Origin: Hyphomicrobiales bacterium | GTDB taxonomy: Bacteria; Pseudomonadota; Alphaproteobacteria; Rhizobiales; Rhizobiaceae | Direction of reading: 5' to 3' | Length of the DNA: 64,000 nt | Assembly (NCBI GenBank): GCA_017305835.1 | Contig: JAFKJY010000044.1 | Span: 1-64,000, forward strand | Shown: one piece after another, positions 43,557 through 52,730 of the stretch | How the letters are laid out: each line of letters starts with the position of its first letter | Position numbering within the stretch: position 1 is the stretch's first letter | Position numbers and translations under genes: made by a program | Notes under the pieces: model-generated | Database searches by the model: none | What the model saw: the letters and a program-made list of their open reading frames with translations, nothing else | Told to the model about the DNA's origin: nothing

Positions 43557-44483
43557 ATGGCGTCGAAGATCATCATCACCTGCGCGGTCACCGGCTCGAT
43601 CCACACGCCGAGCATGTCGCCGGCCCTGCCGGTGACGGCCGAGGAGATCGCCGAGGCCGCGATCGGCGCCGCCGAGGCCGGCGCCGCGATCGTCCATTTG
43701 CACGCGCGCGACCCGAAGGACGGCCGCCCCGACCAGACGCCGGAGGCGTTCCTGCCCTTCCTGCAGCGGATCAAGCAGCGCTCCGGCTGCGTCATCAACC
43801 TCACCACCGGCGGCGCGCCGTGGATGAAGGTCGAGGAGCGCATCGCGCCGGCGCGAAAGTTCCGTCCCGAGGTCGCCTCGCTCAACATGGGCTCGATGAA
43901 CTTCGGCCTCTTCCCGATGCTCCAGCGCTTCAGCGAGTTCCGCCACGCATGGGAGCCGCAGGCGCTGGAGGCCTCGCGCGACCTCGTCTTCCGCAACACA
44001 TTCGCCGACATCGAGTTCGCCATCCACGAGCTCGGCGAGGGTGGCACGCGCTTCGAGTTCGAGTGCTACGACACCAGCCACCTCTACAACCTGGCGCATT
44101 TCCTCGACCGCGGGCTGGTCGAGCCGCCGCTCTTCGTCCAGACCGTGTTCGGCATCCTCGGCGGCATCGGCCCGCACCCGGACGACGTCTCCCATATGCG
44201 CCGCACCGCCGACCGGCTGTTCGGCAAGGACTACCAATGGTCGGTGCTGGGCGCCGGCCGCAGCCAGCTCCAGGTCGCCGCGATGGCCGCCGCCATGGGC
44301 GGCAACATCCGCGTCGGGCTGGAGGATTCGCTCTGGATCGGGCCGGGCAAGCTCGCCCGCTCCAATGCCGAGCAGGTGCTCAAGGCCCGCCAGATCGTCG
44401 AAGGGCTCGGGCTGGAGGTCGCGACGCCCGACGAGGCCCGCGCCGCCCTCGGGCTCAAGGGTGGCGCCGACGTCGCGTTCTAG
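43557..44483 (+). CDS. Beta-keto acid cleavage enzyme (BKACE), copy 2
   Basis: 308-residue paralogue of the enzyme at 26160. Zinc ligands in HLHARDP (H47, H49) and the Glu in VGLEDSLWIGPGKLA; SLNMGSMNFG, VFGILGGIGP and SNAEQV are conserved. Pocket segments differ from copy 1 (FGLFPMLQRFSEFRHAW), indicating a different beta-keto acid. Product acetoacetate plus an acyl-CoA would enter central metabolism. It ends 3 bases before the convergent rhamnosidase gene, with no room for a separate terminator. Confidence 0.93.
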   Translation: MASKIIITCAVTGSIHTPSMSPALPVTAEEIAEAAIGAAEAGAAIVHLHARDPKDGRPDQTPEAFLPFLQRIKQRSGCVINLTTGGAPWMKVEERIAPARKFRPEVASLNMGSMNFGLFPMLQRFSEFRHAWEPQALEASRDLVFRNTFADIEFAIHELGEGGTRFEFECYDTSHLYNLAHFLDRGLVEPPLFVQTVFGILGGIGPHPDDVSHMRRTADRLFGKDYQWSVLGAGRSQLQVAAMAAAMGGNIRVGLEDSLWIGPGKLARSNAEQVLKARQIVEGLGLEVATPDEARAALGLKGGADVAF

Positions 44484-44486
44484 CGC

Positions 44487-47198
44487 CTAGGCCAGCGTGA
44501 AGGCGTAGCGGCCGGATTCCAGCCGGAAGCGCAGCCCGCCGTCGGCGCCCTTTGCCGCATCGATGCCCGCGTCCGACAGCGGCTTGCCGTCCAGCGTCAC
44601 CTTGCCGACCGAGGCGGGAAGCTCGACCTCGCCGGTCGCGTTGGGCGGCAGCTCCACCTCCCAGCGCGTCTCACCGCCCTCGCAGCGCCACTCGCTCGCG
44701 ATCGTGCCGAGATGGCCGCGATGGCTCGCCTTGCACCAGCCGATCGCGGCCGACGGCACCGGCCGCAGCCGCACGGTGCGGTAGGCGCCGCCCGCGTCCG
44801 GCACGTCGATGCCGGCCAGCCGCTGGTACATGAACTCGCCGACCGCGCCGAGCGCGTAGTGGTTGAGCGAGTTCATGTTGACGCTCTGGAAGCCGCGCTC
44901 CGGCGTCCAGCCGTCCCAGCGCTCCCAGATCGTCGTCGCGCCGTTGCGGATGGAGAAGCCCCAGGACGGATAGGTCTCCCTGAGCAGCAGGTCGTAGGCC
45001 GTCTCCGCTTCGCCGTTCTCCACCAGCGACGGGCAGATGTGGCGGATGCCGTGGATGCCGGTCTGGATGTGGCCGTCGGCCGCCGCGATCGTGCGTTTCA
45101 GATGCGCCACAGCCTTCGGCCGCTCTGCCGCCTCCAGCAGGTCGAAGTCGAGCGCGAACAGGTAGGCCGTCTGCGTGTCGCCGGCGATCCTTCCGTCGGC
45201 GCCGACGAAGGCCTTGCGGAAGGCCGCGCGCACGTCGCGGAACATCGCCGCGAAGCGCGCCGCATCCTGCCGGCGCCCGAGCACGCCGGCCGCCTTCTCC
45301 ATCACCTTCGCCTGGTAGGCCCAGTAGGCGGTCGCCACCACGTTCTTCGGCGTGAAGGTGCCGAGGCAGAGCCAGTCGCCCCAGTTGCTGAACACGGCAT
45401 TGTCGCGGATGTGGTGCGGGTTGGCCTTCTCGATCGCGTCGAGCCAGCGCACCATGCCGGCATAGCAGCCCGACAGCAGGTCGACGTCGCCGTAGCGCTG
45501 GTACATCCGCCACGGGATCAGCACGCCCGCGTCGCCCCAGCCCGGCGCGCCGCGCGGCGGCAGCGGCGCGAAGCGCGTGTAGACGGCCGACGGCGCGACG
45601 TCGGTGAACAGCCCCTCCGGCGTCTGCGCGTCGTAGACGTCGCGCAGCCATTTGGTGAAGAAGGCCGAGCAGTCCATGTTGAAGACGCCGGTGTTGAAGA
45701 ACACCTGCGCGTCGCCCAGCCAGCCCATGCGTTCGTCGCGCTGCGGGCAGTCGGTCGGCACCGAGATGAAGTTGCTGCGCTGCGTCCACACGATGTTGGA
45801 CTGGAGCTGGTTGAGCATCTCGCTGCCGCAGGCGAACTCGCTGGCGAGCGGCATGTCGGAATGCACCGCGATCGCCGTCAGCTTGATGTCGTCCGGCCCG
45901 ACGCCGTCCGGCACGGTCACCTCGACGAAGCGGAAGCCGTGGAAGGTGAAGCGCGGCTCGAACGCCTGCCTGCCGCCCTTCGAGATGTAGGTGTCGGTGG
46001 CGAGCGCCCAGCGCAAATTGGCCGTATAGAGCTCGCCGCTCGGCTCCAGCGCCTCGCCGTGGCGCATGACGAAGGTCGCGTCGCGCGGCGCGTCCAGTTC
46101 CAGCCGCATGTGGCCGGCGAGGTTCTGGCCGACGTCGTAGATCAGCTTGCCGGCCGCCGTGCGGTGCAGGAACTTCGGCGTGAAGGTCACCGTCTTCCTG
46201 ATCGGCACGCCGCGCGTGGCGTCGAGCTTCGGTGCGCGCGGCAGCGGCTCGATCTCGTCGGCCTGCCACCAGCCCTTCGCCGCGAAGCCGGCGCGGTCCC
46301 AGCCGTCCTGCTCCAGCCGCGCATCGTATTTCTCGCCGAGCAGCAGGTCGGAATAGACGATCGCGCCGTTGCCGCAGGCCCAGCTCGCGTCGGTCGCGAC
46401 GATCTCCAGAGTGCCATCGTCATATTCGAGGTGGAGCTGCGCGAGCAGCGCCGGCCGCACGCCGTAGTGGCTGCCGGCCCGCTTGTTGTCGTAGGCGACG
46501 CGGCCGCAATACCAGCCCTCGCCGACGATCGCCGCGATCGCGTTCGTGCCCGAGGCGACCAGCGCGGTCGCGTCGTAGCTCTGGTATTCGACCCGCGTGT
46601 GGTAGTCGGTCCAGCCCGGCGCCAGCTCCTGGTCGCCGACGCGGGCGCCGTTGACGGTGATCTCGTAGAGGCCGAGCGCCGTGGCGTAGACCGTGGCGCG
46701 CCGCACCTTGCGCCCGACCTTGAACTCCTTGCGGTAGAGGTCGGCCGGCCGCGCCCAGTAGGGATTGTCGTAGACCGTGTCCTGCGGCGGCATGCGCCCG
46801 CCGGGCGGCACCAGCGCGCGGCTGATCCATTTGGCCTTCCAGTCGGAGGCCTCCAGCAGTCCGGTGCGGAACGGCGCCGGCGCGGCCGGCGCCGACTTGC
46901 GGTCCTTCTCGTCCCACACCTCGACGCTCCACCAGATCTCGCGGTCGGAGACGAGCGGGCGGCCCGCATAGGCGACGAGCAGGCTGGAATCGGAGGCCAC
47001 CTTGCCGCTGTCCCACCACTCGCCGCTGCCGGCGGCCACCGCGGCGCGGTCGGTGCCGGCGACGATCCTGTAAGCCGTCTGCCTCCGCCCGCGCCCATCC
47101 CCCTTCAGCCCCCAGGTGAAGCGCGGCTGGCGCGTGTTGAGGCCCTGCGGCGCAAACAGATGCTCGCAGCGCAGGTCTATGGGTTCGAGTGCGGACAT
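44487..47198 (-). CDS. Alpha-L-rhamnosidase, GH78
   Basis: Releases terminal L-rhamnose from plant glycosides or polysaccharides. 903 residues, typical for GH78. N-terminal beta domains (about 1-345, including the rhamnosidase N-terminal and concanavalin-like domains with LYEITVNGARVGDQELAPGWTDY), then an (alpha/alpha)6 barrel with the hallmark DCPQRDERMGWLGDAQVF (483-500, catalytic acids), DVAPSAVYTRFAPLPPRGAPGWGDAG and a C-terminal beta domain. No signal peptide is seen, so it acts in the cytoplasm on imported rhamnosides. This fits the importer encoded next to it. Confidence 0.95.
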   Translation of the reverse strand: MSALEPIDLRCEHLFAPQGLNTRQPRFTWGLKGDGRGRRQTAYRIVAGTDRAAVAAGSGEWWDSGKVASDSSLLVAYAGRPLVSDREIWWSVEVWDEKDRKSAPAAPAPFRTGLLEASDWKAKWISRALVPPGGRMPPQDTVYDNPYWARPADLYRKEFKVGRKVRRATVYATALGLYEITVNGARVGDQELAPGWTDYHTRVEYQSYDATALVASGTNAIAAIVGEGWYCGRVAYDNKRAGSHYGVRPALLAQLHLEYDDGTLEIVATDASWACGNGAIVYSDLLLGEKYDARLEQDGWDRAGFAAKGWWQADEIEPLPRAPKLDATRGVPIRKTVTFTPKFLHRTAAGKLIYDVGQNLAGHMRLELDAPRDATFVMRHGEALEPSGELYTANLRWALATDTYISKGGRQAFEPRFTFHGFRFVEVTVPDGVGPDDIKLTAIAVHSDMPLASEFACGSEMLNQLQSNIVWTQRSNFISVPTDCPQRDERMGWLGDAQVFFNTGVFNMDCSAFFTKWLRDVYDAQTPEGLFTDVAPSAVYTRFAPLPPRGAPGWGDAGVLIPWRMYQRYGDVDLLSGCYAGMVRWLDAIEKANPHHIRDNAVFSNWGDWLCLGTFTPKNVVATAYWAYQAKVMEKAAGVLGRRQDAARFAAMFRDVRAAFRKAFVGADGRIAGDTQTAYLFALDFDLLEAAERPKAVAHLKRTIAAADGHIQTGIHGIRHICPSLVENGEAETAYDLLLRETYPSWGFSIRNGATTIWERWDGWTPERGFQSVNMNSLNHYALGAVGEFMYQRLAGIDVPDAGGAYRTVRLRPVPSAAIGWCKASHRGHLGTIASEWRCEGGETRWEVELPPNATGEVELPASVGKVTLDGKPLSDAGIDAAKGADGGLRFRLESGRYAFTLA

Positions 47199-47265
47199 GA
47201 GGCTCCTCCGGAAGCGGGCATGGTCGTAGCGCGTTGCGGGGCCGCGCGGTCTGTCTGTGGATGCG

Positions 47266-48096
47266 TCAGGCCTTCAGCCCCCCGGCGAAGCCTTCCATCA
47301 TGTGCCGCTGCAGCACGGCGAACAGCGCCATCACCGGCGCGATGCCGATGACCAGCGCGGCGAACACGATGCCCCAGTCGGTGATCTCCTGGTCGACGAA
47401 GGCGGCCACTGCCACCGGCACGGTCGCCCAGCGCGAGCCCTGCAGGTAGAGCAGCGGCGTCATGAAGTCGTTCCAGACAAACACGCAGTTGAGGATGATG
47501 ACGGTGCCGGTGACCGGCCGGATCATCGGGAAGATCACGTGCAGGAAGGTCTGCATGTCGGTGGCGCCGTCGATCTTGGCCGCCTCGTCGTAGGCGCGCG
47601 GCAGCGCGCGGATATAGCCGGTGTAGAGGAACACCGTGAACGGGAGCTGGTAGCCGCAATAGAAGATGACGAGGCTGAACGGCGTGCCGAGCAGGCCGAG
47701 GTCGCGCATCATCTGGTAGAGCGGCAGGAGCCCGAGCTGGAACGGCAGCACCATCGCCAGCAGGAAGAAGACGTAGAGCGTATAGCCGAGCCTCGGCTTG
47801 CAGCGGGCGAGGAAATAGGCTGCGAAGGCACCGACCGTGACGAGGATGACGAGGCTCAGCGTCACCACCACGATGCTGGAGATCAGCGCGTCGCCCAGAT
47901 AGGCCTCGTGCCAGGCCTGCTTGAAGTTGCCGAAATAGGGGTTGAACGGCGGGCTCATCGGGTTGCGGCTCCAGGTGGAGCGTTCCTTGAGCGCGATGGT
48001 CACCAGCAGGTAGACCGGGAAGATGAAGCAGATCGCGGCGACCGTCGCGGCGACCTCGACCGCGAAGGTGCCGGCGGTGTAGCGTCCCTTAGCCAT
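47266..48096 (-). CDS. Carbohydrate ABC permease, MalG type (rhamnoside importer)
   Basis: 276-residue permease with about six helices and an EAA loop (DEAAKIDGATDMQTFLHVIFPMIRP). It ends EGFAGGLKA, the typical MalG tail. Overlaps the MalF-type gene by 8 bases. It lies upstream of the rhamnosidase in transcription order, with a 67-base gap. Confidence 0.94.
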   Translation of the reverse strand: MAKGRYTAGTFAVEVAATVAAICFIFPVYLLVTIALKERSTWSRNPMSPPFNPYFGNFKQAWHEAYLGDALISSIVVVTLSLVILVTVGAFAAYFLARCKPRLGYTLYVFFLLAMVLPFQLGLLPLYQMMRDLGLLGTPFSLVIFYCGYQLPFTVFLYTGYIRALPRAYDEAAKIDGATDMQTFLHVIFPMIRPVTGTVIILNCVFVWNDFMTPLLYLQGSRWATVPVAVAAFVDQEITDWGIVFAALVIGIAPVMALFAVLQRHMMEGFAGGLKA

Positions 48097-49048
48097 GGGC
48101 GATCTCCCTGCGGCGCAGCACCTGCATGACCGGCAGCACGATGACGCCGACGATCAGCGAGAACACCATCGCCACGGCCGCGCCGTAGCTGAACTCGCCG
48201 AACTGGAAGCTGATGCGATAGATCATCGTCGACAGCGTCTCGGTGGCGTAGCCCGGCCCGCCGCGGGTCAGCGCGTAGATCTGGTCGAAGAAGCGCAGGC
48301 CCTGGATCAGCGCGATGACGACGCACACGGTCATGGCCGGCGCGAGCAGCGGCAGCGTCACGTGCCAGATGCGCTGCAGCGGGTTCGCCCCGTCGATCGT
48401 GGCGGCCTCCTCCAGCTCCGGCGGCACGGCCTGCAGGCCGGCGAGGAAGATCACCATCGACAGGCCCACCGACTGCCACGAGGTGACGATGATGACGCTG
48501 ATCAGTGCCAGCGTCGGGTCGCCCAGCCAGCGCAGCGGCTCCAGCCCCACCATCTTGAGCAGCGTGTTCAGCGTGCCGTTGTTGGAGAAGATGTACTTCC
48601 ACATGTATGACACGATGATCGGCGTCAGCACGACCGGCATGAAGAAGACGAGCCGCAGCCAGTTGCGCGACTTGACGTTGGAGTTGACGACGAGCGCCAG
48701 CACCAGCCCCAGCACCACTTTCACCACCACCAGCGAGAAGGCGATGATCAGCGTCGTGGAGATCGCCGAGCGCACCTGCTGGTCGCCGATCATGCGGCGG
48801 AAGTTGGCCAGCCCATTGTAGTTGACGATCTGGCGCAGCCCGTCCCAGTCGGTGAAGGCGTAGCCCGCGCCCATCAGGATGGGCGCGAGGATGACGGCGA
48901 CGTAGATGGCGACGGCCGGGAGGATGAACAGGTAGCTGACGCCGCCCGAGGCGAGCACGCGCCGCCACAGGCTCTGTGGCGGCGGTGTCGCGAGCTCGCC
49001 CGCGGCGCTGTCGACTGTCAGGGTGTTCGCCCCGGCCGTGCCGTCCAT
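48089..49048 (-). CDS. Sugar ABC permease, MalF type (rhamnoside importer)
   Basis: 319-residue permease. A cytoplasmic N-terminal tail precedes SYLFILPAVAIYVAVILAPI, and the EAA loop reads EEAATIDGANPLQRIWHVTLPLLAP. The start at 49048 is 10 bases after the binding-protein stop. The partner ATPase is not in this operon but at 55430-56494 in the divergent one. Confidence 0.94.
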   Translation of the reverse strand: MDGTAGANTLTVDSAAGELATPPPQSLWRRVLASGGVSYLFILPAVAIYVAVILAPILMGAGYAFTDWDGLRQIVNYNGLANFRRMIGDQQVRSAISTTLIIAFSLVVVKVVLGLVLALVVNSNVKSRNWLRLVFFMPVVLTPIIVSYMWKYIFSNNGTLNTLLKMVGLEPLRWLGDPTLALISVIIVTSWQSVGLSMVIFLAGLQAVPPELEEAATIDGANPLQRIWHVTLPLLAPAMTVCVVIALIQGLRFFDQIYALTRGGPGYATETLSTMIYRISFQFGEFSYGAAVAMVFSLIVGVIVLPVMQVLRRREIAHG

Positions 49049-49058
49049 CGTCCTGCGC

Positions 49059-50330
49059 CTACGACTTGTAGGCCGCGTCCATGCGGCCGAGCACGTCCTG
49101 GATGGTCGCCCGGCCGTCGAGCAGGTCGGGGATGCCGACGAAGTGGGCCTCCTGCACGCGCGGGTTCGGCCACTTGTTGTCCATGTAGAGCGCGCCCTTG
49201 CCGGCGTTCACGTAGCTCATGATGCCGACATAGACCGGGTCGGTCATCTCGGGCGGCATGCCGAACACCGGCACCAGCGTCACGTCGGCCCAGTCGCGCT
49301 GGATCTCCGGCTCGTTCATGAAGTTGAGGAAGGCGATCGCCGCGTCCTTGTTCTTCGAGCCGTTGAAGACGCCGTAGCCGTTGGTGATGCCGACCGGCAC
49401 GCGCGTCTGCTCGGGGTCGTCGCGGGCCGGGATCGGCCACATCTCGAACTCGCGGTGGCCGGCGGTCTTGATCATGCCCGCCATCGTGCCGGCGGTGTGG
49501 ATCGCCATCGCCGCCTGTTCGGAGGCCACGAGCTGCTGCGATTCCTCGAACGAGGTGCCGCTCGGATTGTCGTTGAAGAAGCCGCGCTTGTTCAGCTCGA
49601 CATACTTGCCGAGCGCCTCTTCCCAGCCCGAGCCGACGAAGGTCGCCTTGCCCGCCTTCATGTCCTCGGGGAAGGCCGGGTTGTCGGCGAACACGGTCGT
49701 CGCAACCAGCGCGTAGCTGATGAGCTGCGTGATCCACTGCGTCGCGTTGCCCAGCGCGATCGGGATGATGCCCTGGTCCTTGAGCTTCTGGCAGGCGTCG
49801 AGGAACTCGGTCCAGGTCTTCGGCTGCTTGATGCCGGCCTTCTGGATCACCCGCATGTTGGTGATGCCGCCGATCACCGAGGGCTGGTTGGCGTACCAGT
49901 AGAGCTTGCCGTCGACCTCGATCACGTCCTTGGCGAACTCCGGCACCATCTTGGCGATGGGCTGGCCGGAGAGGTCGGCGAGGAAGCCGCCCGGCGCCAC
50001 CTGGTGCACCGAAAGCGGCACGCCGCTGCCCGGCCACACCGGCACGATGTCCGGCGCGGTGCCGGACGTGTACTGCATGCGCACCGTCGCCATGAGCTGG
50101 TCGACGCTCGCCGCGTTGAGCCGGATCTCGAGGCCGGGGTTCAGCGCGGCGAACTTGTCGACCGCCTTCTGCAGCGCGGCACGCTTGGCCGCGTCGCACA
50201 GCAGGCTGAGCTGGCCGGTGAAGTTCTGCGCATAGACCGTCTGGATCCGCGCGATGAGGCCGGCCGACAGGCCCGCCGTCGCCATTCCGCCCAGGAACAG
50301 GCGGCGCGAAATGTTGTTGTTTCCACCCAT
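49059..50330 (-). CDS. ABC substrate-binding protein, family 1 (rhamnoside/oligosaccharide)
   Basis: 423-residue periplasmic receptor with a Tat-like signal (NISRRLFLGGMATAGLSAGL, cleavage near VYAQ). Family-1 features: KAVDKFAALNPGLEIRL, GTAPDIVPVWPGSG, KLYWYANQPSVIGGITNMRVI and ITNGYGVFNGSKNKDAAIAFLNF. The ATG at 50330 has GGAGAAG upstream; the longer frame continues into the regulator gene. Ligand inferred from the rhamnosidase. Confidence 0.94.
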   Translation of the reverse strand: MGGNNNISRRLFLGGMATAGLSAGLIARIQTVYAQNFTGQLSLLCDAAKRAALQKAVDKFAALNPGLEIRLNAASVDQLMATVRMQYTSGTAPDIVPVWPGSGVPLSVHQVAPGGFLADLSGQPIAKMVPEFAKDVIEVDGKLYWYANQPSVIGGITNMRVIQKAGIKQPKTWTEFLDACQKLKDQGIIPIALGNATQWITQLISYALVATTVFADNPAFPEDMKAGKATFVGSGWEEALGKYVELNKRGFFNDNPSGTSFEESQQLVASEQAAMAIHTAGTMAGMIKTAGHREFEMWPIPARDDPEQTRVPVGITNGYGVFNGSKNKDAAIAFLNFMNEPEIQRDWADVTLVPVFGMPPEMTDPVYVGIMSYVNAGKGALYMDNKWPNPRVQEAHFVGIPDLLDGRATIQDVLGRMDAAYKS

Positions 50331-50431
50331 GTTCTTCTCCCACATACCGCCCGCGTGTTCCTCCTGATCTCCTGCTGGTGCGGGCTTCGAGCCCCAGCTC
50401 AGGCATGTCGTCGGCGCGACCGCGCCGCATT

Positions 50432-51163
50432 TCACCGGCTGCCGGCTTCCTCCCTGAAGATGTCGTAGCCGAGCCTGTGCGCGGCGTTGGTGATGTGCCG
50501 CATCATCGCCTCGCGCGCCGCCGCCGGGTCGTGCCCGACGATCGCGTCGCGGATCGCCGCATGCTCGTCCAGCGTCAGCCGCTTGACCTCGCCGATCACC
50601 TCGCCGGAGCGCTCGCGCGTGGCGACGATCGTCTTGCGCATGCCGCCGGCGAGGTAGCCGATCGCGTCGACGATCAGCGGGTTGCCGGAGGCGCGCGCGA
50701 TCGCGAGGTGGAATTCGATGTCGAGGTCGACGCCCTCGGCCTGCCAGCGCTCGGCGTCGCGCATCCGCTCGAAGGTCTCCGACACCGCCCTGAGCAGCGC
50801 CGCGTCGCCGCGCCGCGCCGCGAAGTCGGCCGCCTGCACCTCGATGCCGAGCCGCAGCTCGTAGACATATTGCGAGGCGTTGCCGTCGCCCTGGTCGAGG
50901 TCGATGTGGAAACCCCGCTCGGCGTCGCCGCCGTCGGCGACGATCGTGCCCAGCCCCTGCCGCGACTTGACCAGCCCGGCCGAGCGGAGCTGCGCGATCG
51001 CCTCGCGCACGACGTTGCGGGAGACGGCGAAGTTCTCGGCGAGATACTGCTCCGTCGGCAGCCTGTCGCCGGGCTTCAGCCGCCCCTCCTCGATCTCGCG
51101 CGTCAGCGCCTCGGCGATGCGGGCCGGCAGGCGCACGGGACGGTCGATCGCGTTGATCCTCAT
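50432..51163 (-). CDS. GntR-family regulator (FadR type) of the rhamnoside locus
   Basis: 243 residues. HTH: RIAEALTREIEEGRLKPGDRLPTEQYLAENFAVSRNVVREAIAQL, then an FCD domain with metal-site residues (DIEFHLAIARASGNPL, DEHAAIRDAI, RHITNAAHRLG). Its start overlaps the FAD-oxidase stop (ATGA), so regulator and enzyme are made together. The 17-base dyad at 52600-52616 in the divergent promoter is its best candidate operator. Confidence 0.93.
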   Translation of the reverse strand: MRINAIDRPVRLPARIAEALTREIEEGRLKPGDRLPTEQYLAENFAVSRNVVREAIAQLRSAGLVKSRQGLGTIVADGGDAERGFHIDLDQGDGNASQYVYELRLGIEVQAADFAARRGDAALLRAVSETFERMRDAERWQAEGVDLDIEFHLAIARASGNPLIVDAIGYLAGGMRKTIVATRERSGEVIGEVKRLTLDEHAAIRDAIVGHDPAAAREAMMRHITNAAHRLGYDIFREEAGSR

Positions 51164-52578
51164 GGCGCCGTCTGCTCCAGGATGCGGCCCGGATTCATGA
51201 TGCCCGCCGGGTCGAAGGCGTGCTTGATCGCGCCGATCAGGTCGCGGTGGACCGGCGAGATGCGGTCGAGGAAGGCGTGCCGCTTGATGCGGCCGACGCC
51301 GTGCTCGGCGCTGATCGAGCCGCCGAAGCCGTCGAGGATCGAGAAGATGCGCTCCTCGGAGCGGGCGAGCAGGTCGATCTTGCCGGCTTCGTCGAGTGCG
51401 GCCGGCGGCACCACGTTGAAGTGCAAATTGCCGTCGCCGACATGGCCGTAGGCGAGCACGATCGCGTCCGGCGACAGCGCCGCCATCGCGGCTTCCGCCT
51501 CGCGCATGAAGGGCGCGATGGCCGAGATCGGCATGGAGATGTCGGTGCGCAGGTGGCGGCCCTGCCGCCGCTGCTTCTCGATGATCATCTCGCGGATCTG
51601 CCAGAACGACGCTGCCTGCGCCGAGCTCGTCGCGATCGCCCCGTCGCGCACCAGCCCGCGCTCGGCGGCACTTGCCAGGAACGCCTCCAGCAGCGCCCGC
51701 GCGTCGATCAGCCCGCTGGTCGAGATCTCCAGCAGCACGTAGCAGGGAGCGGCCTGCGCCAGCGGGTTGGCCAGCCCGGAATGGACGACGCCGGTGTCGG
51801 TCAAGAGCTCGAATGCCGACAGGAGGTCGGAGAGGTCGCGCCGCGCATGGCCGTAGAGCCGCACCACCGCGTCGGCCGAATCGAGCGCGAGGAAGGCCGT
51901 CTCGACCTGCGTCGGCGCCGGGAACAGCTTCAGCGTCGCCGCCGTGACGATGCCGAGCGTGCCTTCCGAGCCGAGCACGAGCTGCTTCAGGTCGTAGCCG
52001 GTATTGTCCTTGCGCAGCGCCTTCTGGCCGCTCCAGACGCGCCCGTCGGGCAGCACCACCTCCAGCCCGAGCACGAGGTCGCGCATCATACCGTAGCGCA
52101 GCACGTTGAGCCCGCCCGCATTGGTCGCGATCGCGCCGCCGATCTGGCAGCTCCCCTGCGAGCCGAGCGCCAGCGGGAAGACGAAGCCGCGCGCGGCGGC
52201 TTCCGCGCGCACCGTCTCCAGCACGCAGCCGGCCTCCACGACCATGCTGAAATTGTTCTCGTCGACCGCGACGATCCTGTTCATCCACTCCAGGCTGACG
52301 ACCAGTTCGTCACCCTCCGGCGACGGCAGCGCGCCGGCGACCAGGCCCGTGTGCCCGCCCTGCGGCACGACGCGGATGCCCGCCTCGGCGCACAGGCCGA
52401 CGATCCGCGCCACCTCGGCCGTGCTGCGCGGGCGCACCACTGCCATCGGCAGGCCGGTATTGTCGCCCGACCAGTCGCGCCGGTAGCGCGAGCCGGGATC
52501 GGCGTCGACGACCACGCCGGTCGCCCCGACGATCGCGCCGATCTCCGCCAGAAGCTGCTGTTCGCGTCGGGAACCCAT
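51160..52578 (-). CDS. FAD-binding oxidase, D-lactate/2-hydroxyacid dehydrogenase (GlcD) type
   Basis: 472-residue flavoprotein oxidising a 2-hydroxy acid. FAD_binding_4 region: VVPQGGHTGLVAGALP, LGSQGSCQIGGAIATNAGGLNVLRYG and GSEGTLGIVTAATLKLF. C-terminal FAD-oxidase domain: YGHVGDGNLHFNV and SISAEHGVGRIKR, carrying the substrate-site His residues. First gene of the minus operon. In non-phosphorylative rhamnose breakdown, lactaldehyde and lactate are end products, so lactate oxidation to pyruvate is a reasonable role; oxidation of an aldonate derivative is also possible. Confidence 0.9.
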   Translation of the reverse strand: MGSRREQQLLAEIGAIVGATGVVVDADPGSRYRRDWSGDNTGLPMAVVRPRSTAEVARIVGLCAEAGIRVVPQGGHTGLVAGALPSPEGDELVVSLEWMNRIVAVDENNFSMVVEAGCVLETVRAEAAARGFVFPLALGSQGSCQIGGAIATNAGGLNVLRYGMMRDLVLGLEVVLPDGRVWSGQKALRKDNTGYDLKQLVLGSEGTLGIVTAATLKLFPAPTQVETAFLALDSADAVVRLYGHARRDLSDLLSAFELLTDTGVVHSGLANPLAQAAPCYVLLEISTSGLIDARALLEAFLASAAERGLVRDGAIATSSAQAASFWQIREMIIEKQRRQGRHLRTDISMPISAIAPFMREAEAAMAALSPDAIVLAYGHVGDGNLHFNVVPPAALDEAGKIDLLARSEERIFSILDGFGGSISAEHGVGRIKRHAFLDRISPVHRDLIGAIKHAFDPAGIMNPGRILEQTAP

Positions 52579-52599
52579 CGCCTCGGATGTTCAATAACA

Positions 52600-52616
52600 G
52601 GGTTGTCCTACAACCC
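52600..52616. promoter_or_regulatory. FCD-GntR-type operator in the rhamnoside divergent promoter
   Basis: GGGTTGT-cct-ACAACCC is a perfect 7+7 dyad with a 3-base centre, matching the TTGTnnnACAA form bound by FadR/LldR-type GntR proteins. It is 22 bases before the FAD-oxidase start and about 115 bases before the amidohydrolase start, so one site could control both operons. Confidence 0.7.
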
Positions 52617-52730
52617 CACATGTGTCATATCCGTCTCGCCGGCACAAGAGGGCATTTGCGCACCGCGCGTCCCGCCCGCTGTCCCGGCCGCCCGGACGCA
52701 GCGTCCGGCGAAGCTGCGGGAGGAGTTCAC

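Noticed and set aside
44712..47351. An 879-codon open frame opposite the rhamnosidase
   Set aside because: Shadow of the GH78 gene; no recognisable motif.
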